Notes under the pieces: model-generated
What the model was told of the DNA's origin: nothing
The model's input: the letters and a program-made list of their open reading frames with translations, nothing else
The model's database searches: none
Position numbers and translations under genes: made by a program
Part shown: positions 44,147 through 55,737 of the stretch, piece after piece
Layout: every line of letters starts with the position of its first letter
How positions within the stretch are numbered: position 1 is the stretch's first letter
NCBI GenBank assembly: GCA_015847255.1
Contig: JADLZK010012664.1
Span: 101,812 to 165,811 of the forward strand
Reading direction: 5' to 3'
DNA length: 64,000 bases
Source of the DNA: Hyparrhenia diplandra
Lineage: Eukaryota > Streptophyta > Magnoliopsida > Poales > Poaceae

Positions 44147-47100
44147 TGTGAGAGCCGACCAATTTATAAGAAATCAAGTATAATTCGCAATCACGAAGCA
44201 ATCGCGATCTACACTTGAGTCCATATAAACCCGGTATTCGAAATCTCCGAAAGTGATTTCAAACTCATCAACAACATACAACAGGATCGTTGAGCTTGGT
44301 AGTAAAATCGCGGTATTTCAAACCAAATTCGATATATTAAACATCGAGTGCGAGTATAATTTATTACAAACTAAGTTCAAGTGCGGAGCGATGGTTTTGC
44401 GAAAACCAAATAGTCTTTTAGCGAAAACAAATATAAGATAGTGCCGGTAGATAGTCATCCTGCGCAGCATGAGACAGGGGATATAGATTTGCCTTGCCCC
44501 GGCCTTACTCTTCATCAACGAGGAAAGCAGACAAGTCTTACAATAACCATGGTAAACATGCTCACCTGCAACAATGGGAATAAAACCACGAGTACAAAAT
44601 ACTCGGCTAGACTTACCCATCAAAATAAAATAAAGACTCCAAGGATCATGCTAGGCTTTATCGGGGTTTTAGCTGACTCACATTAATTTCGCAAATAAGG
44701 TTGTTTAGTGAGCCTATGCATGCTACTTGTATACTTTTCCAAGTTAACAGGGTACTTACTTAATTATATAACATAGATCTGTATAGTCAAGATTAATCAT
44801 TGCTCGATTAGAATAAATACTTGACATAAGTAACTTGATCGAGTTATAGCGGCTGCAACATGATAATAACATATATTGTAGTAATTAAGACTACATTGCC
44901 GTGGAAGCATCCGGGTTCTCACTAACCGGGAGAGATGGCGATTCGAATCGATTTGCAAACCGGTGGCGAATACCACGACACAAACCAGGTCTACTTTGCA
45001 AAGGCGGACCCAATCACTCCCGGGGCGTTACGGGACGTAAAGTCTCGGTCTTACCCGGCTACCCCTCCTTCGAGCACCCAAGTGAGCGTAAAGCAGCAAG
45101 TCACGACCCCTCGTGCGCATCTTCTTGTGCCCGATTAACCACACCAACCATCACCAAAGGAGGAGCGATAAAGCGAGCATGGCCGCCCCTAACATTCCAC
45201 GAGCCGTGGCTCCGCGACCCGCGGGCCTACTAAATGCGAATGCGTTCAACTTCCGACCACAGCCCGACAAAAAGTAAGTCCTTAATTGATCGGTGGAAAG
45301 ACCACAATATCCACCCAATCTCACCTGTTTTAATTTATCGGGTTCTCAACGGCGACTTGACAATCACCCATGTGATTGTTCACAACATAACCTCAAGTGA
45401 CCGGAATCCTTTGTCTCACGCAAACATGGTGCGAGCATTAACCTAGACCTCTCGTAGGATGGACAACTTTCAAGCAAGGATCATAATGCATCAACGTTTT
45501 CAACCATTTCCTATACTTAATGCATGAAACATATAAGAGACTCAAGTCAAATTAATTGGAAGAATTAGGAAAGGGCAGAATGCTCCGGGGCTTGCCTCGC
45601 AGGAACGTTGCGGAACGTGCTCGGACACTCGGTCGGCTCGTCGGTCGACCCTTCGTCTCCTGTGACTCCTCGGACTGCACTCCCAATTTGGAACAGCTCC
45701 CCGGCTCCTCGATCAGCTCCTCCAGAACCTCCCCCGATCCTGAGATGATGCATATGATGGAGAAAACATATAATTACTATAACATGAATATCAACTTGCA
45801 ATGAGTAACAATATGTATGATGGATGGATGCTTCATGATGCAAGCTATTAGTAAGTGCATATCTCTTCTGAGAAACATAACTTAATCTACACAAGAAACA
45901 CTAACAAGCTACATCAAGCAACACCTTATCTCTCTACTGACAAGAAATGGCAGCTAGACATCTTTGTCACTAAAAACAGTCACACAGGGGAGTTCTACAA
46001 CTCCAAATTCAGTGAACTAGGACTCTATGGAAAGCTAACAAAAATTCCTACAAAACATTCCGCATTGTCCAGAGCTGAATCTGAACCTATCAGCCTCGAA
46101 ATTGGGAAAAACAGAGGCTCTGTTTTCAGCCCAAACATCACATACAACCTCCATAACTCACAAACTATTCATGCAAATTATCTCAAACTTAACCAGCAAG
46201 TAAATCAAGTAATTATCTACCAAATAAACCTACTGGACATTTCAGAAGATAATTTCAAGCACATGAAATGACATACCCTAGCAAACACTACACTTGCACC
46301 CTATAATTAAATAAAATGCTAGAACAAGAAAATGTCAAAACTACTAAGCTGATGACCAAACCAAGCTTACTAACAGGTCATAACCATGCTAGGAACACAT
46401 AATAAAAATACTAATACACATTACCTTCATATAAACATATATTTCTAGCCTATTTTCCATGCATCACAAATATAATAAATATACAACTACTCCAGAAAAT
46501 TCTACAAAAATTACCAGAGCATCTTATTGGAATATAACAGCTACCATAAAAATCTCATGGCAAGATCATGCTCATACAGTCCTACACAAAAATGACAAGT
46601 TTACACTAAACCTGGGCATGAAAATACTTTGTACTATGAAAAGTGTTCGGACAACAGATTTTGAGTATAAAAGGCTTCTAAAACCTATCAAACACAAACA
46701 CACCAAGTTTCACACTCAAAACCCTAATATTTATTTTTCTATGAATTTCTAAAGATCACATAGCAAAAAGCACATAAATAGAAAATCACATTTCTTCTAC
46801 AGAACATACCATGCATGATATTTTTCCTAGACTCTACTCACAAAAACAAGCACTTTTCATACAGAAAGCATATTTTTATCTTGTACCAATTAAAAGATAT
46901 GATTTTCTCCAATTTCCATGCATTTCTAGCCATAAATAAAACTCTATATAAAAGTTACCAGAAAATAGGATTTCATAATTTTTATACTGTAGCCTATCTT
47001 CTAACAAACATGGCAAAATTTGTTTCACTCAAAATGGACTCAAAATGACCAAGATATGAATTTCTAAAGCTTTTCAACAAAGCTGGAAAAACAGAAAAGA

Positions 47101-48600
47101 AAAAGAAAAGGAAAATCGGGGCGGGGCCCGCGTGTCGTATTTCACGGCGGAGCATGGCGTGCGCGGCGGCGAATTTCGCCGGCGATGACCCGCGGGCAAC
47201 CCGCGCTAACCCCTCGCGCATCTCAGCGGCGCGGTCCGCGATGGTGCCCATGGTTTTGCGCTAAAACCCGGCAACGGCGGCGGCGGCGTGCGGCGGCTCG
47301 CGGCGCGCGCGGGCGTCGGCGCTTCGGCCGTTCCGGCGATTGGCGGCACCGCGGGTGGCCGTTCTCTACTCTCCTAGGCTCGGCGGCGACATGCAAGCAA
47401 CCTAGAAGCTTAATGCAACGACGGCGAAAACGGCCGGACTTCGCGGCGGCGCTCGCGGGGCGGCTCGTCGTCGGCGGCGCGTCGGCGGTGCGGCGGCGAA
47501 TCTCACTCAACCATCTAGCTCGAGCTCAAGCAACCCTAGGCGATCCTTAAACACGAAAAAGCATGGCCAAAGCTTCGATCCATGAGCTCGGGCGACGGTT
47601 TTGCCCCAACCGCGGCCATGGCGGGCTCGCCGGCGGGCGCGGGGATGTGGAAATGGGGCTCTACGTCGACCTTTACCTCGATTTGTTGCGGATTGGGTAG
47701 AGGATGAAGTAGCGGAGCTAGGAGGGGCGCGGTTTGAGGCGATTTGGTGCGGCGGCGGCGGCGAACCAGCGGGCGGCGGCGGTTCGCACGGCGGCAATGG
47801 CGTAGCGGCGGCGTTCAGCGTTCCCGGACGGCGGCGGCTTGCGGGGCGAGCTAGGGTTAGGGCGCGGGGCGCGTGCCCCTATTTCGCGGCAAGACGACCG
47901 GCGCCCATCCACGGTGCGTCGGCGTCCGCGCGTGCGGTACGTCGGCGTGGCGGTGTCGGCCCGGTCCCGATGGGTCCCCCTACACACGTTTTCTGAACCA
48001 GCGACTGTTTTTGGCCTGTGCCTCGAGATCCGTGCAGAATTTGGAAAAAGTCAAAACATCAACTTTGTAGAGAATTTCATAAGCTACAAAACACTCAATA
48101 TGAACTTTTTCTAAATCGGCCTAGATTTGAAACTAAAAATTAAAAACAGCAAGGTCAAACTTAACTAGTCAAAACAGAGTTTGAATTTGACTCAAATTTG
48201 ACCCAAACTGTTGGGCACTATTTGAACCCTTTCCAAACCTTTTCACAAGAAACTTATAAAAGATCATTTGCTCCACATAAAAGTACTTCATTTCATCTAT
48301 AGAAACTTTTTGCTAAACACACTTCTATCAAGCACTTTTGAAATGAGTTTCAAAATGGGTCAAAAAGGTTTGACACTCTAGGGCTATTTTATAAAAATTT
48401 TCTAAATTGCAACACAAGCTCAAACATGGTCCTAAATTATGTCAAAAAATATATCTAGGCACAATCTAGGTCCAAAACATCATTATAGCAAAAAGATCCC
48501 ATAGTAGCTAGATCAAACAAGCATGAAATGAGAGCAACTCAATTTGAATGCTATTATCACTTGCTCATGCATGAAATGATGATGATGCTATGCAAATGAT
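44147..48600 (-). repeat. 5' LTR of element C, outer end missing
   Basis: Closely matches 33009-37500 over 4.45 kb. At 48600 it stops after GCAAATGAT, without the following CATGCTTTC...GTGTTACA that closes the other LTR (37501-37537). The inner end is CTCTCACA on the minus strand. Confidence 0.9.
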
Positions 48601-49099
48601 TCGTGGGCCCATCCATGCCAGATCTCCTGCCAGCACTGATGGTGCCGCGTTCCCGAGGCGGCCAGCTCCCACCTAGGATCATACCCGTATTACCCTGGGG
48701 TCCCCATAGGATGAGGCCATGCTACCCGGAACATCGTGTAGGCCGTGGGTCAGGCCGCGGGCGCGAAGTAGGCCCATGGGAGGAGGATCCGACCTCCTGC
48801 CCGACACCGCGCGGAGGAACCGATAGGGGTATCTTTCCCCGCAAACCATCGCCAGCCTCGAAGCTCAAATGTTAGTACTGCTTTTTATACAACCGTAAGT
48901 CCCGTGTTAGGTAACCGAACTATAGTTGCATAGCCAGGAAAAAGATGACCAAGCTCGTCGATGGTAAAATCTTAACTAAATGCCTCCCCGCATTGTAAGC
49001 CGCAATAAATTCAAAAAATCCTCGGTGTGGAAATGTACTCTATCTCACGATTATCCAAAGCTCCAATCGTGTTTATGCGGTGGGATAAGAGATGTGCAG
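48601..49099 (-). other. Element F, region after the second gene
   Basis: No supported frame. GC-rich near 48601-48840 (CCGCGGGCGCG style), AT-richer beyond. It corresponds to the part downstream of the env-position gene, and I see no LTR start. Confidence 0.4.
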
Positions 49100-49119
49100 T
49101 GATAGAAAAAGAACTTTTG

Positions 49120-49900
49120 TTATAATATGTAAAAGTTCCTCGACATTACTCTACCATCGGAGCTACTTTCTCCTTTGTGGACAATAGCATAGAGTAATTT
49201 CAATTCAATTTCATTCACCCATCTAACCCCGTGTCTAGAAACAAAGCCGCTGAGATCCGCTTGATGGATAAATCTAAGTGATGGGTGCCGGATCCAGGAG
49301 TGGCTTAGGTTTGAAAGTACCGCCTCATGAGCACCGATATCTCCTCCCAAAAGTGATTCCCCTGGCCAGTGCCGGAAGAGCAAAGATTCATGTCCAGTGC
49401 ACATCTATAATCAAACCCTGACGAGCTAGGTCCGCCCACGTAACATGATAAGGTGTACTCAAAGAGGCGGAAAGAAATTCTAGCGGGTCCCTCTACTACT
49501 GTGTATAAAATCGATTGTCGAGGCGTAGAACCTTCCTCCTCAAGAGGGGGAATATCCTCGCCACTCCGACCGCTTCCAAAGGATAGGGAATTCGCTGTCC
49601 ATACCGTTGTTCGGGAGCTCGAGGTCGATTCCTGCATGTGCCGGAACATTACCTGTCCTGAGTAGGAGATATGCTTGCATCTCCCGAGCCCCACGGATGT
49701 CGAGGTACGGCGCATTGGTTTACGATTGCCTGGGGAGCTTGAGCTTCTTCCTCCCCGACAAAAAGGCCAGGTTTCTTGCATGGGGAGCCTTTCAAGATCG
49801 CCGAATTGAGGGCGAGCTTGTGCTTGTATGCCGTGAGCTATGTCTTGATGACCGCCCAACCCGCCAAGATCTTCTTCCTAGCTTTCTTCATGGCTAATGA
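49120..49900 (-). pseudogene. Element F second gene, ATHILA ORF-like
   Basis: The likely start is ATGAAGAAAGCTAGGAAG at about 49892, and the first frame stops after 17 codons. Across frames, clear stretches are YLDIRGAREMQAYLLLRTGN (about 49650-49700), ARISFRLFEYTLSCYV (about 49440-49490) and SHSWIRHPSLRFIHQADLSG, then VNEIELKLLYAIVHKG (49170-49310). The last two match my memory of the ATHILA ORF-1 / putative plant transposon protein family found in the env position of Athila elements; function unknown. Several frame changes and stops break it. It lies after the position of pol, and the promoter at 50079 would drive it. Confidence 0.65.
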
Positions 49901-50078
49901 AAACAATTGAGCAAGACCGTGTGCAAGGGTTAGATGAAAATGAACTTTCGATTGAATTCGTTCTTGCTCGCACAATGTTTTTGGTGAGAAAATGGAGTGT
50001 AGAGCAAGTGGGAGAGAGTGTGAGAGTGAAAAAAGAGTGAAAATGAGAGGTGGTGCTCGACACCTGCGTTTCTAAGTT

Positions 50079-50087
50079 ATTTATATG
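50079..50087 (-). promoter_or_regulatory. TATA box of the second gene in element F
   Basis: The minus strand reads CCATATAAATAACTTAG. About 185 bases downstream comes the ATG at about 49892, with a pyrimidine-rich leader (CTCATTTTCACTC) between. This mirrors the TATA-leader-ATGAAGAA arrangement of element A at 6259-6350. Confidence 0.55.
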
Positions 50088-50259
50088 GAAGCCAACGGCC
50101 GAGGAGGACTCCACAATGGCTAGGAGCCATTGGCGTATATGGGGCTCTCGTGGGCCAAGAAGTGCGCACTGGGGAAAGCGCTACAAGCATCTCCCTCGAG
50201 GCGGTCGCTGTTCGCTTTTGCGCAAGGGTGGTGCAACTACTACAAAAGTTTGTTCCTTT

Positions 50260-50510
50260 TGAAATTCTCCAAAATTTTCAAATATAAGTTTATTTTTTAA
50301 ATAGAAAAATTATTTTAAAAATATTTTTGTATATACTTTTATGTAGGAAATATTTTTCAGATTTTCTTATGAAAGAATTTTTATTTTATTTATAAAGATT
50401 TTTTAGTTTTCAAAAATATTTACTTATAGATTTTTATGTTTACAATTTTTTTTAAATATACCCCATTTTTTTTTATATATACCCCATTTTTTTAGCAAGT
50501 GGGCATTATA
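50260..50510. other. AT-rich spacer replacing pol in element F
   Basis: A run of A/T-rich sequence with long T and A tracts and a repeated word TATACCCCATTTTTTT (50457, 50478). No RT, RNase H or integrase residue pattern occurs in any frame. It marks the place where about 3 kb of pol should be. Confidence 0.6.
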
Positions 50511-50639
50511 GCAAGCAGCCCGTTCGACTTCCCCTCGTTTATTGGCAGAAGCACCCGCCCGGGGTCTCGGAGTCGATCCTTCAACACTCCACAACCGTTT
50601 CGGCATGATGATGATATCCGGTGTGTTGTTGTTTGTACC

Positions 50640-51010
50640 CGGCGAATGGGCACTTTACCGCCTTTACTCTTGGACGGGAAGACTATAAAGCCTTTCCCCA
50701 TGCGTATATCAATCAGTTTTGGCCATATAGAGAAACGGTCTCCCCTGTGAGAAGAGACGTGATCCTCCGATGGGCCCATATCCAGATCACAAAATCTACG
50801 GGATGTCTCAGATTTTGACTAGCACGTTTTCTCGAGTATTCCTCCCGCCGCCTTTGTTGATTGATCTCGCCATTTGGAGGACGGTTCGCAGGAGTAAAGT
50901 GTTTCTCCATGGATTCTGCTTGAAGGTGGCCTTGGACATCACATTGATATCGCCCCTAGGTCACGTAATGCATTGACGGCGTGTAGCCAACAAATAAAAT
51001 TGGGATGTTT
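50640..51010 (-). pseudogene. Element F protease region
   Basis: Across frames the minus strand gives INVMSKATFKQ (about 50920-50960), ENVLVKI (about 50815) and GRPFLYMAK (about 50715-50745). In Athila proteases these follow one another as the post-active-site segment, the ENVLV strand and the LGRPFL motif. The DLGAS-like active-site phrase is degraded. Several stops occur. Confidence 0.6.
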
Positions 51011-51299
51011 GACGCCCGTGGTCGCCTCTTCTTGGCGGCGAAATCGCGAGCTCATACGTGATCTTCTTTAGCTCATGGGTTGATCAGCCTCAGAGATATC
51101 ATATATTAATCACTTCATGCGCGGACCTCGTTGCCCCGATCCTACCAAGTCGTTACCGGCACTGGCAAAGACCGGGGCCAGCCCGTGTTCTATCATCTTG
51201 TTGAAGCCGAGTTGATTCTTCAACCGACGCCAACCCTTCGAGCTTATTATTCACCTTCAAGGATTTTGTCTTGATGGCTCATCTTTTGGTGAGATTTTC

Positions 51300-52480
51300 G
51301 TTAATCTTGGCTTGGCCCAAGCATTGTGTCCTTCAATGATGGTTGACCAGTGGTTATAATTGAGTTGTACCCCTCGTTACCTTGGAATGGTGGCCTCGAT
51401 CGTTGTTCCGCCTTTGCCGAGGTTGGCGATACCCGGCACGTTTGTTGATGAAGGCGTTTCACGGGTCTCAGGCAGTTATCCCCTCGAGTGGCCAATCTCA
51501 CCACATGTCTCATGTGTCATGTGAGCATCCGTGGCGAACGGACGCTTGCCGGGTAGTGGAGTCCGTGCCAAGGCCTCCGCTTCTTCAAGAAGAGATTCAT
51601 TTGCGGCAAGCATATCCGCCTCCCTTCACGTATGCATGCCTTTTGTGTTTTGGCTAGGCTTTGTCTTCACCCCAGCTCCGACGGTTACCATTTTGTCGAT
51701 CGTATGTTGCCCATCTATGGTGAGCGATAGAAATGCGCCTTACCAAAGAGCCAAGGCCGAGGTGCCCTTCGATATGGCCATGAGACCATCAGAGTAGTTC
51801 CGAGCACCACCTAATTCTCCATCCCGTGGTGCGGCATGCTAGAATATATTCTTGCAAAGCCTCTCCCACGCCTCCGAATGGGTTCCATTGATGTCTCATC
51901 GGAAATTGGCGATCCTTCCCTCGTGGCATTGGTTTTGCCCATGGGGAAGAAACTTAGCCAGAACGCCATGAGCACTTGGCCCACGTGGCCGATACTTCCT
52001 TTGTCCTTGTAGAACTATTGTTTCACCTTCCCCACGAGGGAGAAAGGAAACAAACGGAGCCCTCCCATGACGCCCTGGCCCGACGCCCTTGATGACGGCG
52101 GTGTCGAGTAGCCTGCTGAAGTGTTGGAGATGAGCGCTAAGGCCCTTTGCTCAGGCAGTCCACTGTAATGGACCGGCCTCGCACGATAGTGATGCAAAGA
52201 CGCACTCAAAGCTGTCCGCTACATTCACCACCGCCCCAAAGGGGCAATGCTTGGTGATAGCGGGAGTAGAGAAAATCGCGTGAAATGACTCTGGCCAGGC
52301 GGCTTGAGATGCGTTGGTGCAGGGATGCCGCCTCGACCGCCGTTCCTACCGAAGAAGAAGCGGCACGAGTGACCGCCTCTTCCTTAGGAGTGCCTTTTGA
52401 TCGATATGAGTTTTTTCCCCGGCAGAGGGAAACCTCATACATGCACTATCCTCGCTTTTCATCCACAAAGTGAGAAAAAC
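51300..52480 (-). pseudogene. gag: Element F gag
   Basis: On the minus strand RLFPFSLVGKVKQ (52015-52055), then KFFPMGK-like and ESIPEAWERL-like pieces (about 51880-51960) and EYILACPHHGMEN-like wording (about 51810-51860) follow one another across frames. They match the central plant gag domain of the Athila/Tat lineage. The N-terminal part (52206-52442) is a decayed 78-codon frame. The region below 51790 is a linker toward protease. Stops and shifts throughout. Confidence 0.7.
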
Positions 52481-52567
52481 ATAAAGATTAGCCTCGTATG
52501 AGCAATGGTAGCACACGCATTACGCTTCATATTCATAGCCAGCTAGTTTATTTTTCACAATGCCTTC

Positions 52568-52586
52568 CTCAAGAATGCCGGGCTTA
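52568..52586 (-). other. Degenerate primer site of element F
   Basis: After the LTR end CAACA, the minus strand reads AGCATTTCTAAGCCCGGCAT, where element A has AGCATTTCTGGCGCCGTTGC. The shared lead-in AGCATTTCT and partial match support a former tRNA-Asp-type site. Confidence 0.6.
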
Positions 52587-52594
52587 GAAATGCT

Positions 52595-54272
52595 TGTTGA
52601 CATTTAGCGCAATCAAAGGAAATTGGTATAAAACCCATCCCCAAATAACAGCCAGAATGCACCACCGACATCCCTAGGTGAAACCACCATGTCTTGATCC
52701 TAACGGAACGCCCAACGGATAGATCTTTGCCATCTTAGATATTTCATCCATCTCGCCATCTTTATCTATCATTGTAGCATTTCACCCTAAGTATGCGTGG
52801 TAAAGTTATTTATATTTTTCCCAAAGGAAGACATGTGATTAAAAAAGCTAGCATGGCATCCGAATAGAGGAACATGTGTTTGCTTAGACCAAATTGTTCA
52901 TAACAGGGGTAAGCAAGAACGGTTTATGGATAGTGTGACACACACTCCTAAGAATCCACGAGCAAAAGGATAAAAAAAAAATAGATAAAGAATAAAATGA
53001 ATAACCTAATGGAGTAATTTAATGTATCTAGTCATGGCCAACAAAAATGAATAGTTAGATCTATATGCAAACCGATTTAGGCATGGTTAGGTCTAGGATA
53101 CCTGGGAGACCCCCACTGTGAAGTCTGCTTCCCACCAAGGCATTTACGAACTCCTACATCACATACTTAACGTGGGGGATTTCAAGGGACTGGCCAAGGC
53201 TTGTCACGAACCTCAAGCCCACCTACCCCTCAACTATGGCATGCACTCATATTCGCAGTGTCAGAATACCGGGCACTATGCCCGCATATCGAGAGCACTA
53301 CACTTTGTCCCCCCAGATCCCACCGCCGAATGGACGGACTAGAACAAAAGCAAACCCGAAGGAACAACTAACCGATATCCCACCTCTAATCAAGTTAGGT
53401 ATATGATGATCGATGATAAACCGAGATGAACATGTCAAGATTATGATATGTAAACTATATACTAGTTCATATACCAACACAAGAACATGATCAAGACTAT
53501 ACTCTAGTTCATAAGTTAGGCCAAGAACATAGATATAAGACTTCAAATAGAAGAATGCTCCATTGAGAAGATATATTACCAAGGCACTTTCTTTCTAGGA
53601 GACAAGCCTTCTCTTGTAGCTCTTCTACCCAAGTAGAACCAAGAACTAAGAAGAAGAAGAAAGAAGAAGTAGAAGAAGAGAGAGAGGCAGAGGGTAGAGA
53701 GAGGAAGATTGCCGGGTTTGTCGGACTCCAAGTGGTGTGTGTTGAGAGAGGAGAGGGGGACTACTTATACACTCTGGAGGAGGGGCCTAAGTGCTAATTT
53801 ACACCAAAAAACCGACCGGGTAAACCTTCCTAATCAGAGCAAAACTGACCATCCCATGGCGGTAATCCCCATTTGGCGTGTGCATGAACCGCCTCCCCCG
53901 AGGTCGGGTTTAAACCGCCCGTGGAGGGTGCGGCCGCACAGTGGTGCACGCCACCCTCGGCTCTACCGCCGTGGTCTCGGTGGGTGTCGCCCTTCGACTT
54001 GAGTTGCCAGGGCCGGCTTGGCTCGCCCAATTTTGATGGTTTGGGTCGATTTGCCCTCGGCTTAAGTTTTGCACACGCGCTTTCCCTGGGATGGCGCATT
54101 TCTTGGTCGATTTTCCACTTGCTTTTATTATAAATCTGCAAAATAAAATACTAGACACTCACAAGTGGAATTTTATTAGTGATAAATGTATATGAGTATA
54201 AAAGGTATAGTTTTACCCCTTTTTATGGTAGTAAGTTGACGGGAAAAAATATGTCGTTGGTGACCGGCAACA
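52595..54272 (-). repeat. 5' LTR of element F
   Basis: Starts at 54272 (minus strand TGTTGCCGGTCACCAACG) and ends at 52595 (GTCAACA), 1678 bp. The start matches 63469 in the opposite orientation. TATA box TGTATAAGTAG at about 53761-53771, then a pyrimidine-rich leader (complement of the GAAGAAGAAG tract at 53647-53706). Confidence 0.75.
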
Positions 54273-55737
54273 CTCTACGCCACACCAACGGAGGGATTTT
54301 AAGGGACGGACAAGCTCGGCTACCCCTCGCCGCCTACCCTCACGCATCGTGGGATGCTTCAAGAAAAGATAGAAAACCACTAGCCCAAACACCACGCCTA
54401 TGCTAGTGATTAACACTCTAGTGTTTGCCGTGTTCCCGGGCCAAAGGGTTCCACACTAGAGTTCCGCCCCTAAGGTAACGATTTATCGATCCCGCAAACA
54501 AGTAGATAAATCATGGATAAACAAAAGACAATAAAGATTATCGTAACTGCGGGAAGCTTACTTAGCCAAGATCCCGTGGAAGGAGCTAAGCCCTAATCCA
54601 CCGAGGTACAAGGTTGGGGAGACCGACAAGTCCCAGCACTTCCCCGCCTCTTCCTTTTCACATCTCTCCTCCGCCGCCATCACTCTTACTACCACTAGCT
54701 AGGCCTAAGCCCATTGGAGTGTTGCTCAAGAGTAGAGGGGAGAGTCCTCTTTAGAGGAGAGGGGAGAGATTCTTCCTTGAATGGTGTGTTTCATGAGAGG
54801 AGAGGAGCCTCCCACTTATAGGAGAGAGGTGGGGGGTTTTGACATTTTCCCGTGCGTCCGTGTTCATCCTAACCGACCTACAAATGTGCCGCATTGAAGT
54901 CCTCCACCGCCAGGCTGAAAACCGGACAAGAACCAGCCATTAAGGCCTTGAACCGGAGCGTAATGCCCGTGTGGTAATCGATTTCGGGTAAAATACACGG
55001 CGCCGGGCCGGGCCGAATCGGGGCTTAAACCGCGTTCCCACGCACTGACCGCCTGACCGCTGCGACCGCCTTGGGGAGCTTACCTGGACGACACGTGGGC
55101 GGCTCCGGGCCGGGGGATTGGGCTCTGCCAAGGCCTCACTGGGATTGCTGCGTGCCGACACTCGCCCCTCTCGCCGTGGAATCCGCCGGCAGGCGCTGCC
55201 TCCGCACGCCTCCGCTAGGTCGTCTGGCCATGGGCCCGCCACGCGGGCTTGGCCTCGATTCGCCGTGGGTCGACTTTGCGCTCGTGTGGGAGCAGCCTGC
55301 CCCGCCTCGCCCGCGTGTCAGCCCCTCTTGCCGCTGGCACGCAAGCATTTAGACAGCACGCTGGGCCCACCTCGCCACCTGCCGCTGCCGACGCCACGTG
55401 GGCCCGCATGTTGATGGTACCGCTTTACGTATGAGCCTCTTCTATTTCATGTGACTTTTATTTATCTCACATCTTTTCCATCCTGAGTCCAAATATATCA
55501 AGTAATATATCCATTTTGATCAGCGCGGACGAGCTCCTCCGCTGATGGTGTACCTGTTTTTCCATATAAGATACTTTTTTCTTGATGATAAATTGACATT
55601 TCCTCAGATTGTTCTCGTGAAAATACCAAAACTCGTGGAATGTATTAGTTTCAAGACCTATCACTAAGTTTGGTATTCAAATATGAATGTTTTATGCAAA
55701 TTGTTGACGGTGTTTTTTATGTAGTTAACGCATCACA
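54273..55737 (-). repeat. Element G: LTR of another Athila-like element, cut by F
   Basis: On the minus strand a GC-rich U3 leads to a TATA box TATAAGTGGG (about 54811-54820) and a leader rich in CTCTCC, then AT-rich U5-like sequence. The start near 55737 (TGTGATGCGTTAACTACATA, then CACCGTCAAC) has the same inverted-repeat start as the LTRs of A and F. It ends at 54273 where F begins. No coding region is attached, so class and length are partly inferred. Confidence 0.55.

Larger units (their letters stand above)
33009..48600 (-). mobile_element. Element C: Tekay/Del-type chromovirus (Ty3/gypsy)
   Basis: Two LTRs of about 4.5 kb (33009-37537 and 44147-48600) flank 6.6 kb of internal sequence in minus orientation. 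From the primer site leftward the order is a coding-like leader, gag, protease, RT, RNase H, integrase and chromodomain. LTRs open with TGTAACACCCTAGGTG, as in the Tekay/Del group (rice RIRE3/Retrosat2 type). The integrase frame is still readable; the other genes are broken. The outer end of the 5' LTR lacks the first 37 bases present at 37501-37537. TCGTG occurs at 33006-33010 and 48601-48605, but its relation to the LTR ends is not canonical. Confidence 0.88.
48601..54272 (-). mobile_element. Element F: pol-deleted Athila-type element
   Basis: The minus-oriented 5' LTR (52595-54272) goes from TGTTG to CAACA. It is followed by a degenerate primer site, gag, protease, an AT-rich spacer, and a second gene with its own TATA box. 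RT, RNase H and integrase are absent between protease (ends about 50640) and the second gene (starts about 49890). No 3' LTR is present, as the element is cut at 48601 by the junction with element C. Gag and protease wording is Athila-like. An F-type LTR in the opposite orientation begins at 63469. Confidence 0.75.

Noticed and set aside
50499..50976. Plus-strand frames over the F protease region
   Set aside because: The minus strand gives Athila protease wording in the expected order; the plus frames are shadows.
53298..53582. 94-codon minus frame in the F LTR
   Set aside because: Lies in the U5 of an LTR, Tyr/Val-rich from TAT/GTT runs, no family match.
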